DNA of 64,000 nucleotides from Duganella sp. GTDB taxonomy: Bacteria; Pseudomonadota; Gammaproteobacteria; Burkholderiales; Burkholderiaceae_D. The position numbers and the translations under genes were made by a program. The notes under the pieces were generated by a model, which saw only the letters and a program-made list of their open reading frames with translations, was not told the DNA's origin and ran no database searches. Shown here piece by piece: positions 21,774 to 29,841 of the stretch. The DNA is taken from positions 1 to 64,000 of the forward strand of contig JAMFSU010000157.1 in assembly GCA_026225475.1 (NCBI GenBank), written 5' to 3'. The first letter of the stretch is position 1, and each line of letters opens with the position of its first letter.

Positions 21774-23554
21774 TACATGCTCTCCTCTAAGGCGTCTTTG
21801 GGAATGATGATATTGGTCACGCTGGAATCTGGTGGAACATTGAGTGCACGTAAGGCGTTGGCCGTTACATTGGCAAACACCGGACCTGCCACGGTACCGC
21901 CGAAATGGTTGCCGGCACTGGGTTCATCGAGCATGACCGCAATAATCAGACGCGGGTTTGACATCGGCGCGATACCGATAAAGGACGCCACATATTTCTT
22001 CACATACTTGCCGCCTTCGATCTTGTAGGCGGTACCGGTCTTGCCGCCAACGCGGTAACCGGGCACCTGAGCTTGCGGCGCAGTGCCACCCGGTGCGACC
22101 ACGGTTTCCAGCATGCGGCGCATTTCGGCTGCGGTTTCGGGTGCGATCACGCGGCGCCCGACCGGCATGTCGTTGACCTTCTGGAACGACAAGGGAATCA
22201 GATCGCCGTTGCGGGCAAAAATCGTATAGGCATGCGCCAGTTGGATCAGCGAAACCGAAATACCATGACCATAGCTCATGGTGGCCTGCTCAATCGGCCG
22301 CCACGATTTATAAGGCCGCACGCGGCCAGCCACAGCGCCGGGGAAGCCGAACTTGGGTTGCTGGCCGAGGCCGACGCTGGTAAACATTTCCCACATTTCC
22401 TGCGCCGGCATTTGCAGTGCGATCTTGGCGGTACCGATGTTGGATGACTTTTCAATAATCTGCGCCACCGTCAACGGACCATGCGCATGCGAGTCACCAA
22501 TCGTCGCCGTGCCGATGGTCAACTTGCCCGGCGAGGTCTGAAACACGGTATCGGGCGTAACCCGATGCGTATCCAGCGCCAGCGCCACGGTGAATGGCTT
22601 GAGCGTCGAACCTGGCTCAAACGTGTCAGTCAGCACGCGGTTACGCAGTTGCGCGCCAGTCAGCACGGAACGGTCATTGGGGTTATAGGTTGGCATGTTA
22701 GCCAACGCCAGCACTTCGCCGGTACGCGCATCGACTACGATGATGCCGCCGGCCTTGGCCTTGTTCTTTTCGACCGCTTCCTTGAGCTGGGTGAAGGCAA
22801 TGTACTGGATCTTGCTGTCAATCGACAGTGTCAGGTCCTGACCATCGTGTGGTTCGCGCACGGCTTCAATATCTTCGACAATGCGTCCGAGCCGGTCCTT
22901 GATCACGCGGCGGCTGCCGGTGACACCGGCCAGCGTCTTTTGCGAACCCAGCTCCATACCATCCTGACCAGCATCTTCGACGTTGGTAAAGCCGACCACG
23001 TGGGCCATGACTTCGCCTTCGGGATAGAAGCGCTTGTATTCCTTGCGTGTTTCGATGCCAGCGATGCCCAGCTTGACGATCTTGTCGGCAGTGTCTTGTT
23101 CGACCTGGCGCTTCAAATAGACGAAGTTGCGATCCGAATCGAGCTTTTTACGCAGGTCGGCATCACTCATTTCAAGCAGTTTGGCCAGCTCGCGCAGCTT
23201 GTCCTTGGGGGCTTCCTGTACGTCATCGGGAATCGCCCAGATCGCCTTGACCGGCACCGACGAAGCCAGCACCTGACCATTGCGGTCGGTGATCTTGCCG
23301 CGCGTGGCGGGCAACTCCAGCGTTCGCGCGTAGCGTGAAGCACCTTGTTTTTGCAGAAAATCGGTAGTCATTCCTTGCAGCCACAGGGCGCGTCCGGCCA
23401 GGGTCAAGAAGGCAATGAACAGCACGAACAGCACCACACGCGAACGCCAGGCTGGCATCTTGACCTGCAAGATCGGATTGGCGGAAAAGGCAACGCCGCG
23501 CGAGGCGGCGACACGTCCTGGAGTGACGTTGGTACGGGGCGGCATGCGTGTCAT
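21773..23554 (-). CDS. ftsI: Septal transpeptidase FtsI (PBP3)
   Basis: FtsI is the class B penicillin-binding protein that cross-links septal peptidoglycan with FtsW. 593 residues: a short cytoplasmic tail, one transmembrane helix near residues 38-57 (VVLFVLFIAFLTLAGRALWL), the pedestal domain, then the transpeptidase domain with the SxxK motif GSTLKPF, the SxN motif KSSNIGTAK and the KTG motif GKTGTAYKI. It overlaps ftsL by ATGA and murE by TAATG. Confidence 0.98.
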   Translation of the reverse strand: MTRMPPRTNVTPGRVAASRGVAFSANPILQVKMPAWRSRVVLFVLFIAFLTLAGRALWLQGMTTDFLQKQGASRYARTLELPATRGKITDRNGQVLASSVPVKAIWAIPDDVQEAPKDKLRELAKLLEMSDADLRKKLDSDRNFVYLKRQVEQDTADKIVKLGIAGIETRKEYKRFYPEGEVMAHVVGFTNVEDAGQDGMELGSQKTLAGVTGSRRVIKDRLGRIVEDIEAVREPHDGQDLTLSIDSKIQYIAFTQLKEAVEKNKAKAGGIIVVDARTGEVLALANMPTYNPNDRSVLTGAQLRNRVLTDTFEPGSTLKPFTVALALDTHRVTPDTVFQTSPGKLTIGTATIGDSHAHGPLTVAQIIEKSSNIGTAKIALQMPAQEMWEMFTSVGLGQQPKFGFPGAVAGRVRPYKSWRPIEQATMSYGHGISVSLIQLAHAYTIFARNGDLIPLSFQKVNDMPVGRRVIAPETAAEMRRMLETVVAPGGTAPQAQVPGYRVGGKTGTAYKIEGGKYVKKYVASFIGIAPMSNPRLIIAVMLDEPSAGNHFGGTVAGPVFANVTANALRALNVPPDSSVTNIIIPKDALEESM

Positions 23555-23823
23555 TTGCCCCTCACTGTCAGATATTGCGTTCGTTCCGGGGTCAGCGAAA
23601 CCATGTTCAGATCGCGCCGTGCCAGTGCTTCAATTCGCGAATTCTTGCCCAGCGTCGATTGATCCAGTTGCAATTGCGCCCAATCGATATCGAGCTGACG
23701 GCTGGCCGATTGTGCCCGCTCCAGTTCAATGAACTGGCTGCGCGCCTTGTATTGGGCATTGACCAGCGACAGCGCACACAGCACCAGCATGGCCGTAACC
23801 AGAATACTGAGGCGGCCGGTCAT
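23551..23823 (-). CDS. ftsL: Cell division protein FtsL
   Basis: A 90-residue bitopic protein that forms the FtsQLB complex. An N-terminal transmembrane helix (residues 3-22, [20 protein letters not shown]) is followed by a short periplasmic coiled coil ([21 protein letters not shown]). The sequence is poorly conserved in this family; identity rests on size, topology and its place between rsmH and ftsI, with ATGA overlaps on both sides. Confidence 0.93.
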   Translation of the reverse strand: MTGRLSILVTAMLVLCALSLVNAQYKARSQFIELERAQSASRQLDIDWAQLQLDQSTLGKNSRIEALARRDLNMVSLTPERTQYLTVRGK

Positions 23824-24782
23824 GCGACCTCCTCGGCCACGGTGCGTTCCATGGTGCGCATCACCGCCGAGCGCGCACGCGGATTACCAGCGACTTCAGC
23901 ATCGCTCGGCTTGATGCGCGGCAAGAGCCGGGCCAATGGTTGCGGCAAGTCGACCGCACGAATCGGCAGGCGGCGGTCAGGCTGCGGTACATGGGCTTTG
24001 GATGCCATGAACTGCTTGACGATGCGATCTTCCAACGAGTGAAAGCTGATCACAACCAATCTCCCATACTGCGCCATCTGCTGAAATGCTTTGTCCAGCC
24101 CTATTTCGAGTTCTTCAAGCTCTTGATTGATGAAAATCCGTATAGCCTGAAAGGTACGAGTGGCCGGGTCTTTGCCTTTCTCGCGGGTTTTGACGGCGTG
24201 TGCCACGAGCGTGGCAAGCTGTCGTGTGGTTGAAATTGGCTCGATTGCCCGGCGAGCAACAAGCGTCTTTGCAATCTGAAGAGCAAACCGTTCTTCCCCA
24301 TAATCTCGTATCACCTTTGCTATCGTCTGTTCTTCCGCCGTTGCCAGCCACTGCGCCGCCGAAATGCCGCGCGTGGTATCCATGCGCATGTCGAGCGGGC
24401 CATCGAAGCGAAAACTGAAGCCGCGCGCCGCATCATCGACTTGCGGCGACGAAATACCTAAATCCATCAATACACCATCGACCCGCCTCACACCCTGCGC
24501 CTCCAAGGCGTCATCCAACGTGGCGAAGCTCTCATGCACAATCGTGAAGCGCGGGTCACTGATCGTCTGCGCAGTGGCAATTGCCAACGGATCCTTGTCG
24601 AACGCAATCAGGCGTCCGCGCGCACCGAGGCGCTCCAGAATCAGTCGGCTATGACCGCCGCGCCCGAACGTTCCGTCCAGATACACGCCATCTGCGCGGG
24701 CACCTTCTATCGCCAACGCATCTACCGCTTCTCCCAACAACACCGTACGGTGCTGCAAATCGGGCACCGATTGCAAAGTCAT
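23820..24782 (-). CDS. rsmH: 16S rRNA (cytosine-1402-N4)-methyltransferase RsmH
   Basis: RsmH (MraW) methylates N4 of C1402 in 16S rRNA using S-adenosylmethionine. 320 residues. Seen are [13 protein letters not shown] at the N-terminus, the SAM-binding [36 protein letters not shown], and the C-terminal [17 protein letters not shown]. It starts 12 nt after mraZ and overlaps ftsL by 4 nt. Confidence 0.98.
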   Translation of the reverse strand: MTLQSVPDLQHRTVLLGEAVDALAIEGARADGVYLDGTFGRGGHSRLILERLGARGRLIAFDKDPLAIATAQTISDPRFTIVHESFATLDDALEAQGVRRVDGVLMDLGISSPQVDDAARGFSFRFDGPLDMRMDTTRGISAAQWLATAEEQTIAKVIRDYGEERFALQIAKTLVARRAIEPISTTRQLATLVAHAVKTREKGKDPATRTFQAIRIFINQELEELEIGLDKAFQQMAQYGRLVVISFHSLEDRIVKQFMASKAHVPQPDRRLPIRAVDLPQPLARLLPRIKPSDAEVAGNPRARSAVMRTMERTVAEEVA

Positions 24783-24794
24783 CTCGTCGTGCCG

Positions 24795-25223
24795 TCAGAA
24801 GGAAAAGTTACTCAGTACATCGGGCATGCCCGCGGCCACAGCTTCCGATTCACTCTCGGCCAGCTTGGCGGCATCCCAGATTTCAAAATGACTACCCATG
24901 CCCAGCAACATCACATCGCGCTGCAAACCGACCGCAGCACGCAATTCTGGTGCGATCAGGATGCGACCGGCCGAGTCGAGTTCGACGTCGGAGGCGTTAC
25001 CGAGAAAAATCCGCTGCCAGGCGCGTGCCGACATTGGCCACGCGGCAATCTGTTCGCGATGGCTTTCCCAGGTCGGGCGCGGAAAGAACAGCAGACAACC
25101 GTGCGGATGACGGGTCAGCGTGACGCGCCCTTCGCACTGCACAGCCAGGGCGTCACGATGCTTGGACGGAATAGTCATCCGTCCTTTAACATCGAGATTG
25201 ATCGCTGAGGCGCCCTGAAACAC
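24795..25223 (-). CDS. mraZ: Transcriptional regulator MraZ
   Basis: MraZ is a DNA-binding protein with two AbrB-like (SpoVT) halves that controls its own dcw operon and can affect RsmH. 142 residues. The two repeats appear as [18 protein letters not shown] and [17 protein letters not shown]. The start is a GTG at 25223 with AAGGA about 10 nt upstream. It is the first gene of the cluster, and putative MraZ boxes overlap its promoter, which suggests autoregulation. Confidence 0.96.
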   Translation of the reverse strand: MFQGASAINLDVKGRMTIPSKHRDALAVQCEGRVTLTRHPHGCLLFFPRPTWESHREQIAAWPMSARAWQRIFLGNASDVELDSAGRILIAPELRAAVGLQRDVMLLGMGSHFEIWDAAKLAESESEAVAAGMPDVLSNFSF

Positions 25224-25293
25224 AGTGTTGAATCCTTGAATTGATTACGGGTGACAAATTTTGTGTCAGGTCTTGGTGCAGGAAATTTCCAGA

Positions 25294-25333
25294 AATACCC
25301 CACAAAAAAACACTTTTTCACACTGTCGCCCAC
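25294..25333 (-). promoter_or_regulatory. Putative MraZ boxes, four GTG repeats at 10-bp spacing
   Basis: On the minus strand GTG occurs at 25333, 25323, 25313 and 25303, exactly 10 bp apart; the outer two read GTGGGC and GTGGGG. In E. coli MraZ binds TGGGN repeats with 5-nt spacers, the same 10-bp period. The array starts inside the -10 element and covers the likely transcription start. Inner repeats are degenerate, so binding is inferred. Confidence 0.65.
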
Positions 25334-25360
25334 TTTAGAGGATGCACTAATACAGGTCAA
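25332..25360 (-). promoter_or_regulatory. dcw cluster promoter (Pmra)
   Basis: On the minus strand -35 TTGACC (25360-25355), a 17-bp spacer and -10 TAAAGT (25337-25332). The start site would lie near 25325, giving a leader of about 100 nt before the mraZ GTG. Confidence 0.75.
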
Positions 25361-25857
25361 GCGATATTCCATACCGAAAACGGGAATTTGTTTAATAAAG
25401 TCAAAGACTTAGCGCACTTACTTAAAATGCACCAAAAAGCGCTTTTCCCTCATGAATTAACAACTTAGCCAGCACTTTGAATGTTTAACATGAGATATAC
25501 ACATGTGTTTATCTCGTGTTCCGCGTGGATTCTGGGACAGGGGCCGATCAGTAAACACTGATTGACCAGTAATGAAGAGTTGGAAGGTGCCGTCATTGCA
25601 CTGTGTTGGCAGGTGAATAACGAACGTGCCTGTGATCGTCGCGGCTTGCTTAAGCAGTGATCATTGTCGCAAATGGCAACGAACCGGACGCAGTATGCCG
25701 CAAAAAAAACAGCATCGGAAAATACAAAAAGACCAAAAAACACAGCACGGTCACCAAATTTCATTTGCCGAGCCTGTGCTTTCTTCAAATCCGACGAAAT
25801 AGATCGCATCAAATCAAGTAAACATCAGATGGGGCTTGCGGAATAGGCGCATTCCAA
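25361..25857. other. Gene-free AT-rich region between mraZ and the HU gene, with a 32-bp dyad
   Basis: No convincing coding frame is seen; a 115-codon minus-strand frame here has no recognisable motif. At 25488-25519 two 16-bp arms form an inverted repeat matching at 14 of 16 positions, centred on ACACATGTGT. A second, short dyad ATCAGT/ACTGAT lies at 25547-25562. These could be protein-binding sites controlling either divergent gene. Confidence 0.5.
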
Positions 25858-25866
25858 TGCTAAAAT
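25858..25866 (+). promoter_or_regulatory. Extended -10 promoter of the HU gene
   Basis: TGCTAAAAT is an extended -10 (TGn plus TAAAAT). A weak -35 TTGCGG lies 19 bp upstream (25836-25841). The HU start codon follows after 32 nt. Confidence 0.5.
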
Positions 25867-25898
25867 CTCGGCACCTTAACAGTGAAAGGAATTTTAAA

Positions 25899-26183
25899 GT
25901 GAACAAATCTGAATTGGTCGATGCAATCGCTGCCGATACCGAAATCTCGAAGGCTGCTGCACAACGTGCACTGGACGCCGTTGTTGAGAACATCATCAAG
26001 GCTGTAACCAAAGGCGACACAGTACAACTGGTTGGCTTCGGTTCCTTCTCGACTGGCAAGCGCGCTGCTCGTACCGGCCGCAACCCGCAAACTGGCGAAG
26101 AAATCAAGATCGCCGCAGCGACTACCGTGAAGTTCTCGGCTGGTAAGTCGTTCAAAGAAGCAGTGAACAAGAAGAAGAAATAA
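25899..26183 (+). CDS. hupB: HU family DNA-binding protein
   Basis: HU is a small dimeric nucleoid protein that bends DNA. I chose the GTG at 25899 ([20 protein letters not shown]), with GAAAGGA 7 nt upstream; the ATG 21 codons earlier lies upstream of the ribosome binding site and gives a non-family N-terminus. 94 residues with the family signature [20 protein letters not shown] and the beta-arm proline within [10 protein letters not shown] lysine-rich tail ends the protein. Single-gene unit with its own promoter and terminator. The hupB symbol is by family; the paralogue number is not known. Confidence 0.95.
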   Translation: MNKSELVDAIAADTEISKAAAQRALDAVVENIIKAVTKGDTVQLVGFGSFSTGKRAARTGRNPQTGEEIKIAAATTVKFSAGKSFKEAVNKKKK

Positions 26184-26190
26184 TTGTTCG

Positions 26191-26236
26191 ATTTGAATGC
26201 CGTGAACCCAAGATTTCACGGCATTCAAATATTTTT
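26191..26236 (+). terminator. HU gene terminator
   Basis: A perfect 16-bp stem (26191-26206 with 26215-26230), 8-nt loop, followed by ATTTTTA. It begins 7 nt after the HU stop codon. Confidence 0.93.
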
Positions 26237-26376
26237 ACGCTGTTGTTGCCGCTTTTCGCTTTTGTTGTAGCTGTCTTTACTGCTGTTATTGCACGCAGCA
26301 CAGTGCCACAGCGCCCCTCCTGCAGCACCGCTTCCTCCTCCATCCGATTGCCCAGCGTTGCCTGTGTGCCGCTTGC

Positions 26377-27144
26377 TTACGCCTGTGCCATGGCCAGTAC
26401 CGGTGTGCCGCGTTGCGCCCGACCGGCCTGGACACTACTGACAGTCGCTACTGCCTGACGACTCGCGCATGCCGCCAGCGTGACGAACTGGCCTGCTTCG
26501 AGGCCACCACAACGTGCCGCCAGGTGATTGGCCAGCCAGGTCAGGCGCGTCCAGATTTCGCTGTCATCATCGACATCGTGTGCCAATTCCAGCTCCAGAC
26601 CGTTGAAATAAAGTTCAGCGTGCTGCATACCCTGCTCGATCTGACCCAGGTCGGTGCGACCCGGTCCATAGATCAAGGCGCAGTGGCTCAGCGCATCGGC
26701 CAGACCGGCCAGCGGCGTGATTGCTTGTGATTCGGTATAACGTGACGATGCCATGGCAATAGCCGGATGCACAGTGGCAATCGCCGCCACGACCTCGTGT
26801 CGGGTGTAAGCAGTGGCACGCGGCGGCAAATCGTGCTTCAGGCGCAGCGCCAGCTCCACCTCCACGCCACGCGTGCCGGCGGTAGCCAGGTCAAAGAATT
26901 GGTAGGGTGCAGCAAAGATGCATTGTGCCGGCATGGGTGCGCAAGCAGGTTGCGCGCCGAGTGCTCCGGCCGTCAGCTTCCAGCCACCGATCTGGCCCAA
27001 GGCCTGCATGACCTCATCCTGAATCGCATAAGCTTCATCGACATCGGCCGGGACGTGCTCGTCCGGCAGCCGCTCTAGGCTGATTTCATGATTGCGGGCG
27101 GCCAGCAGCAACTGTGCCGCTACCTTGATTTTCCGTGTATCCAT
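26377..27144 (-). CDS. 2-keto-4-pentenoate hydratase/FAH-like hydratase
   Basis: 255 residues of the MhpD/HpcG-like hydratase group in the fumarylacetoacetase superfamily, which add water to 2-hydroxydienoates or decarboxylate related acids. Family features are the N-terminal AYAIQDEVMQAL, GGWKLTAGALGA, RGVEVELALRL with the acidic metal ligands in EVELAL, and AACASRQAVATV near the end. The exact substrate is not clear. A lactonase-family gene lies upstream on the same strand with 151 bp between, containing a 14-bp hairpin, so co-transcription is uncertain. Confidence 0.8.
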   Translation of the reverse strand: MDTRKIKVAAQLLLAARNHEISLERLPDEHVPADVDEAYAIQDEVMQALGQIGGWKLTAGALGAQPACAPMPAQCIFAAPYQFFDLATAGTRGVEVELALRLKHDLPPRATAYTRHEVVAAIATVHPAIAMASSRYTESQAITPLAGLADALSHCALIYGPGRTDLGQIEQGMQHAELYFNGLELELAHDVDDDSEIWTRLTWLANHLAARCGGLEAGQFVTLAACASRQAVATVSSVQAGRAQRGTPVLAMAQA

Positions 27145-27224
27145 CGCCGTACTCTACTTTGTGAAAAGACGCACTCGCACTAGCTCATCGCCAACACGCG
27201 TCACGCCGGTTAGTGCGCCAATGC

Positions 27225-27262
27225 GCTCACCTGCAGCGTCGACACGGCCGCTGCAGGTGAGC
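27225..27262. repeat. Perfect 14-bp inverted repeat between the hydratase and SMP-30 genes
   Basis: Arms GCTCACCTGCAGCG (27225-27238) and its complement (27249-27262) enclose a 10-nt loop. Neither strand has a T tract, so a classical terminator is unlikely; it may be a processing or attenuation structure. Confidence 0.7.
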
Positions 27263-27295
27263 GAGTAATGCAATTCATCCTGCCTTGCAACTGCT

Positions 27296-28195
27296 TTAGC
27301 TCGACGTACTGCCAAACAAGGTCTCCGGCATACCCGCCACACCGGGCTGCAAGCTCAACACCAGACCCGCACCGGCGTCACCATCCGGGCCGTTAAGGCT
27401 GATGCTTGTCACGATCAAGGTGTCGAGCCCGGCGCCGCCAAAGGCACACATCGATGGCTTGCGCGATGGCAGTTCGATGATGCGATCAAGTTTGCCGGCG
27501 GGTGTGAAGCGCAACAGGCAGCCGGCATCATTGGCACATGACCAATAACAGCCATCGATATCGATAGCGGCGCCATCGGGACGCCCGCGATGGTCATGCA
27601 AATCGGCAAACAGGCGGCGCTGCGTCGGCGTGCCACTGTCGACGTCATAGTCGAACGCCCAGATCAGGCGACGCGAAGGATGCGAATCCGACAAGTACAT
27701 GGTCTTGCCGTCTGGCGACCAGGCCAGGCCGTTCTGCACAATCAGACCATCGACGACCGGCGCCGACAAACCCGTGGCCTGACTGTAACGATAGAGTTTG
27801 CCATCGGATCGCGCCAAGGCCATGTCGAGGCACATGGTGCCGCTCCAGAAGCGCCCCTGCCGATCGCAACGACCATCGTTGAAACGCATGTCGGCCTGCA
27901 ATTCGGCCGGTTGCGCCAGCGGCTCTCGTTGCGCACTGCCATCTTCCTGCAAGCGCAAGCGGAACAACCCACTGTGCATGCCGGCAATCAGGCTGCCATC
28001 GGCCGCCGGCGCGATACAGCCGACCATTTCAGGCAGTTGCCACTGACGGTACTCTTGGCCAGCCATGCGACAAATCAGGCAACGGGCAATATCAACCCAA
28101 TACCAGGCCGCCTGCTCGGCATGCCAAAACGGACTTTCGCCGACGGCGTAGCGTTGATCACTCAGTGGTACGACTGCTGTTTGCATCTGGCTCAT
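27296..28195 (-). CDS. SMP-30/gluconolactonase/LRE family protein
   Basis: 299 residues, a six-bladed beta-propeller of the regucalcin family, which hydrolyse sugar or other lactones with a divalent metal. Family features are AVGESPFWHAEQAAWYWVDI at the start with the metal-binding Glu, RFNDGRCDRQGRFWSGTM, QNGLAWSPDGKTMYLSDS and GRPDGAAIDIDGCYW with the catalytic Asp. There is no signal peptide. The hydratase gene downstream may belong to the same sugar-acid or lactone route, but that is inference from adjacency. Confidence 0.9.
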   Translation of the reverse strand: MSQMQTAVVPLSDQRYAVGESPFWHAEQAAWYWVDIARCLICRMAGQEYRQWQLPEMVGCIAPAADGSLIAGMHSGLFRLRLQEDGSAQREPLAQPAELQADMRFNDGRCDRQGRFWSGTMCLDMALARSDGKLYRYSQATGLSAPVVDGLIVQNGLAWSPDGKTMYLSDSHPSRRLIWAFDYDVDSGTPTQRRLFADLHDHRGRPDGAAIDIDGCYWSCANDAGCLLRFTPAGKLDRIIELPSRKPSMCAFGGAGLDTLIVTSISLNGPDGDAGAGLVLSLQPGVAGMPETLFGSTSS

Positions 28196-28689
28196 TCAAT
28201 GGTCTCTGGTTTAATGACTTGCGACTTGCGGCACACCATCAACGCCTCTCGAGGCAAATCGGCAAAGGCGTTGCCCTACCGCGACGAACACAGTGCGCGT
28301 AGTACGGCAAGGAGCAGCAACCACACCACGGTAATTTCGCAACCGTCTCTTCGTCTGGGAACTCAGAATCTGATGCTATTTACGAGAAAGTCAACGCGCA
28401 TGGGGATCTCCGATTTAGTCTTTATTTTTAATTGACAGTCATCGTACAACACCAAAAATTACAGCGCAAGGACAATTGTTTGCCTGAATTGGCTTGTCAC
28501 CAAAATCCCCACAATCGCCCTGCATTGCCTATGGCGCAAGGGATTACCTCAGATTATCCGTTATCGGCATGTCATCCGATGACTGACAATAAAGCTTTGC
28601 AATTCGCTGCGACAATGACCGGACCTCCGCAAGCCAAATACAGTTGCCGCTGGCAAAACCAAGCACAGCGCCTGCGCGTCAGACAAGTC
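28196..28689. other. Intergenic region without a recognisable gene
   Basis: About 490 bp between the divergent SMP-30 gene and the DUF1348-TetR operon. A plus-strand frame runs through from 28432 into the DUF1348 gene, but it has no ribosome binding site or family homology that I can see, and the operon promoter lies inside it. Confidence 0.6.
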
Positions 28690-28718
28690 TTGCAACAGGA
28701 TGTTTGGCGCTCTAGAAT
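28690..28718 (+). promoter_or_regulatory. Promoter of the DUF1348-TetR operon
   Basis: -35 TTGCAA (28690-28695), 17-bp spacer, -10 TAGAAT (28713-28718). The start would be near 28725, inside the palindromic operator. Confidence 0.75.
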
Positions 28719-28723
28719 ATTTT

Positions 28724-28735
28724 TACCGATCGGTA
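28724..28735. promoter_or_regulatory. Palindromic TetR-type operator
   Basis: TACCGATCGGTA is a perfect 12-bp palindrome, a pattern often bound by TetR/AcrR repressors. It sits 5 bp after the -10 element and so covers the transcription start of an operon that encodes a TetR protein. Confidence 0.75.
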
Positions 28736-28782
28736 CAAACGTGTTAATCCACGCCATTCCACTTTTATCAATAGGTGTCACC

Positions 28783-29256
28783 ATGAGCACAAGCCGTCCA
28801 CCATTACCGCCATTTACCCTTACCACTGCCGTGCAAAAAGTGCGCGCCGCCGAAGATGGCTGGAATACCCGCAATGCCGAAAAAGTGTCGCAGGCCTATA
28901 CCGAAGACAGCCGCTGGCGCAATCGCGCCGACTTCGTGCAAGGGCGCGCGGCCATCGTCGCCTTCTTGAGCAAAAAATGGCTGCGCGAACAGGAATACCG
29001 TTTGATCAAGGAATTATGGGCCTTTGACGGTAACCGCATTGCGGTGCGCTTCGCCTATGAATGGCATGACGATAGCGGCAACTGGTTCCGCTCTTACGGC
29101 AATGAGAATTGGGAATTCGATGAACATGGCCTGATGCGCGTGCGCCATGCGTCGATCAATGACTTGCCAATCCAGCAAAGTGAGCGCTTGTTCCATTGGG
29201 ATAGCCAGGCAGCACGTCCGGCTGACCATCCCGGCCTAACCGAACTCGGCTTGTAA
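28783..29256 (+). CDS. DUF1348 / NTF2-like family protein
   Basis: 157 residues. The fold family (SnoaL/NTF2-like) is suggested by [24 protein letters not shown] at the N-terminus and by [22 protein letters not shown]. It closely resembles proteins annotated DUF1348, of unknown function, possibly a small-molecule binding or isomerase-like pocket. The ATG at 28783 was chosen because conservation begins there and the promoter and operator lie just upstream. It overlaps the TetR gene by one base (TAATG), so the two form an operon probably repressed by that TetR protein. Confidence 0.82.
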   Translation: MSTSRPPLPPFTLTTAVQKVRAAEDGWNTRNAEKVSQAYTEDSRWRNRADFVQGRAAIVAFLSKKWLREQEYRLIKELWAFDGNRIAVRFAYEWHDDSGNWFRSYGNENWEFDEHGLMRVRHASINDLPIQQSERLFHWDSQAARPADHPGLTELGL

Positions 29257-29840
29257 TGGCCAGCAGCAGCAAGGCCATTACGCAACGCGCGGCGCTGATC
29301 CCGGTGCTGGCCGAAGTGTTCCGCAACTTCGGCTATGAAGGCGCCAGCCTGGCGCGCCTGGGGGAAGCGACCGGACTCGGCAAGGGCAGCCTTTACCATT
29401 TATTTCCCGATGGCAAAGATGAAATGTGCACTGCCGTGCTGGCCGATATCGATGACTGGTTTCAGCGCGAAGTATTCCAGCCCTTGCGCGACGGACCCGA
29501 TCCACAGGCCGGCATCGCGCACATGTTTGCGCAAGTGGAAGCCTACTTTCTGTCAGGACGCAAAGTATGTCTGGTCGGCGTATTCGCGCTGGTCAACGTG
29601 CGCGACCGCTTTGCCACCAGCGTGCACAGCTATTTCGCCGACTGGACACGCGCCTTGCAAGCCGCACTGGAGCGTAGCGGCCACGCTCCGGCCGACGCCG
29701 CCATGCTGGCAGAAGAAGTGGTAGCAGCAATGCAGGGAGGATTGGTACTGGCACGCGCGCTCGACGATCCCGCGGTCTTTGTACGCACGCTGCGGCGCTG
29801 GCAACAACGGCTGCACACGGAGCCGCGCAGCGCTGTCTGA
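29256..29840 (+). CDS. TetR/AcrR family transcriptional regulator
   Basis: 194 residues. The N-terminal helix-turn-helix is seen as FRNFGYEGASLARLGEATGLGKGSLYHLFPDGKDEM, typical of the family; the C-terminal half is an alpha-helical ligand domain (VCLVGVFALVNVRDRF, resembling the LmrA/YxaF-like group). It is translationally coupled to the DUF1348 gene and most likely represses the operon through the palindrome at 28724. The inducing ligand is unknown. The gene ends 1 bp from the convergent hydrolase gene. Confidence 0.93.
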   Translation: MASSSKAITQRAALIPVLAEVFRNFGYEGASLARLGEATGLGKGSLYHLFPDGKDEMCTAVLADIDDWFQREVFQPLRDGPDPQAGIAHMFAQVEAYFLSGRKVCLVGVFALVNVRDRFATSVHSYFADWTRALQAALERSGHAPADAAMLAEEVVAAMQGGLVLARALDDPAVFVRTLRRWQQRLHTEPRSAV

Positions 29841-29841
29841 C

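Noticed and set aside
25465-25812. 115-codon minus-strand frame in the mraZ-hupB gap
   Set aside because: No family motif, no clear ribosome binding site, and it overlaps the HU promoter region and a large dyad; most likely chance in AT-rich DNA.
28432-28782. N-terminal extension of the DUF1348 gene
   Set aside because: It would cover the predicted promoter and operator and encodes no family sequence.
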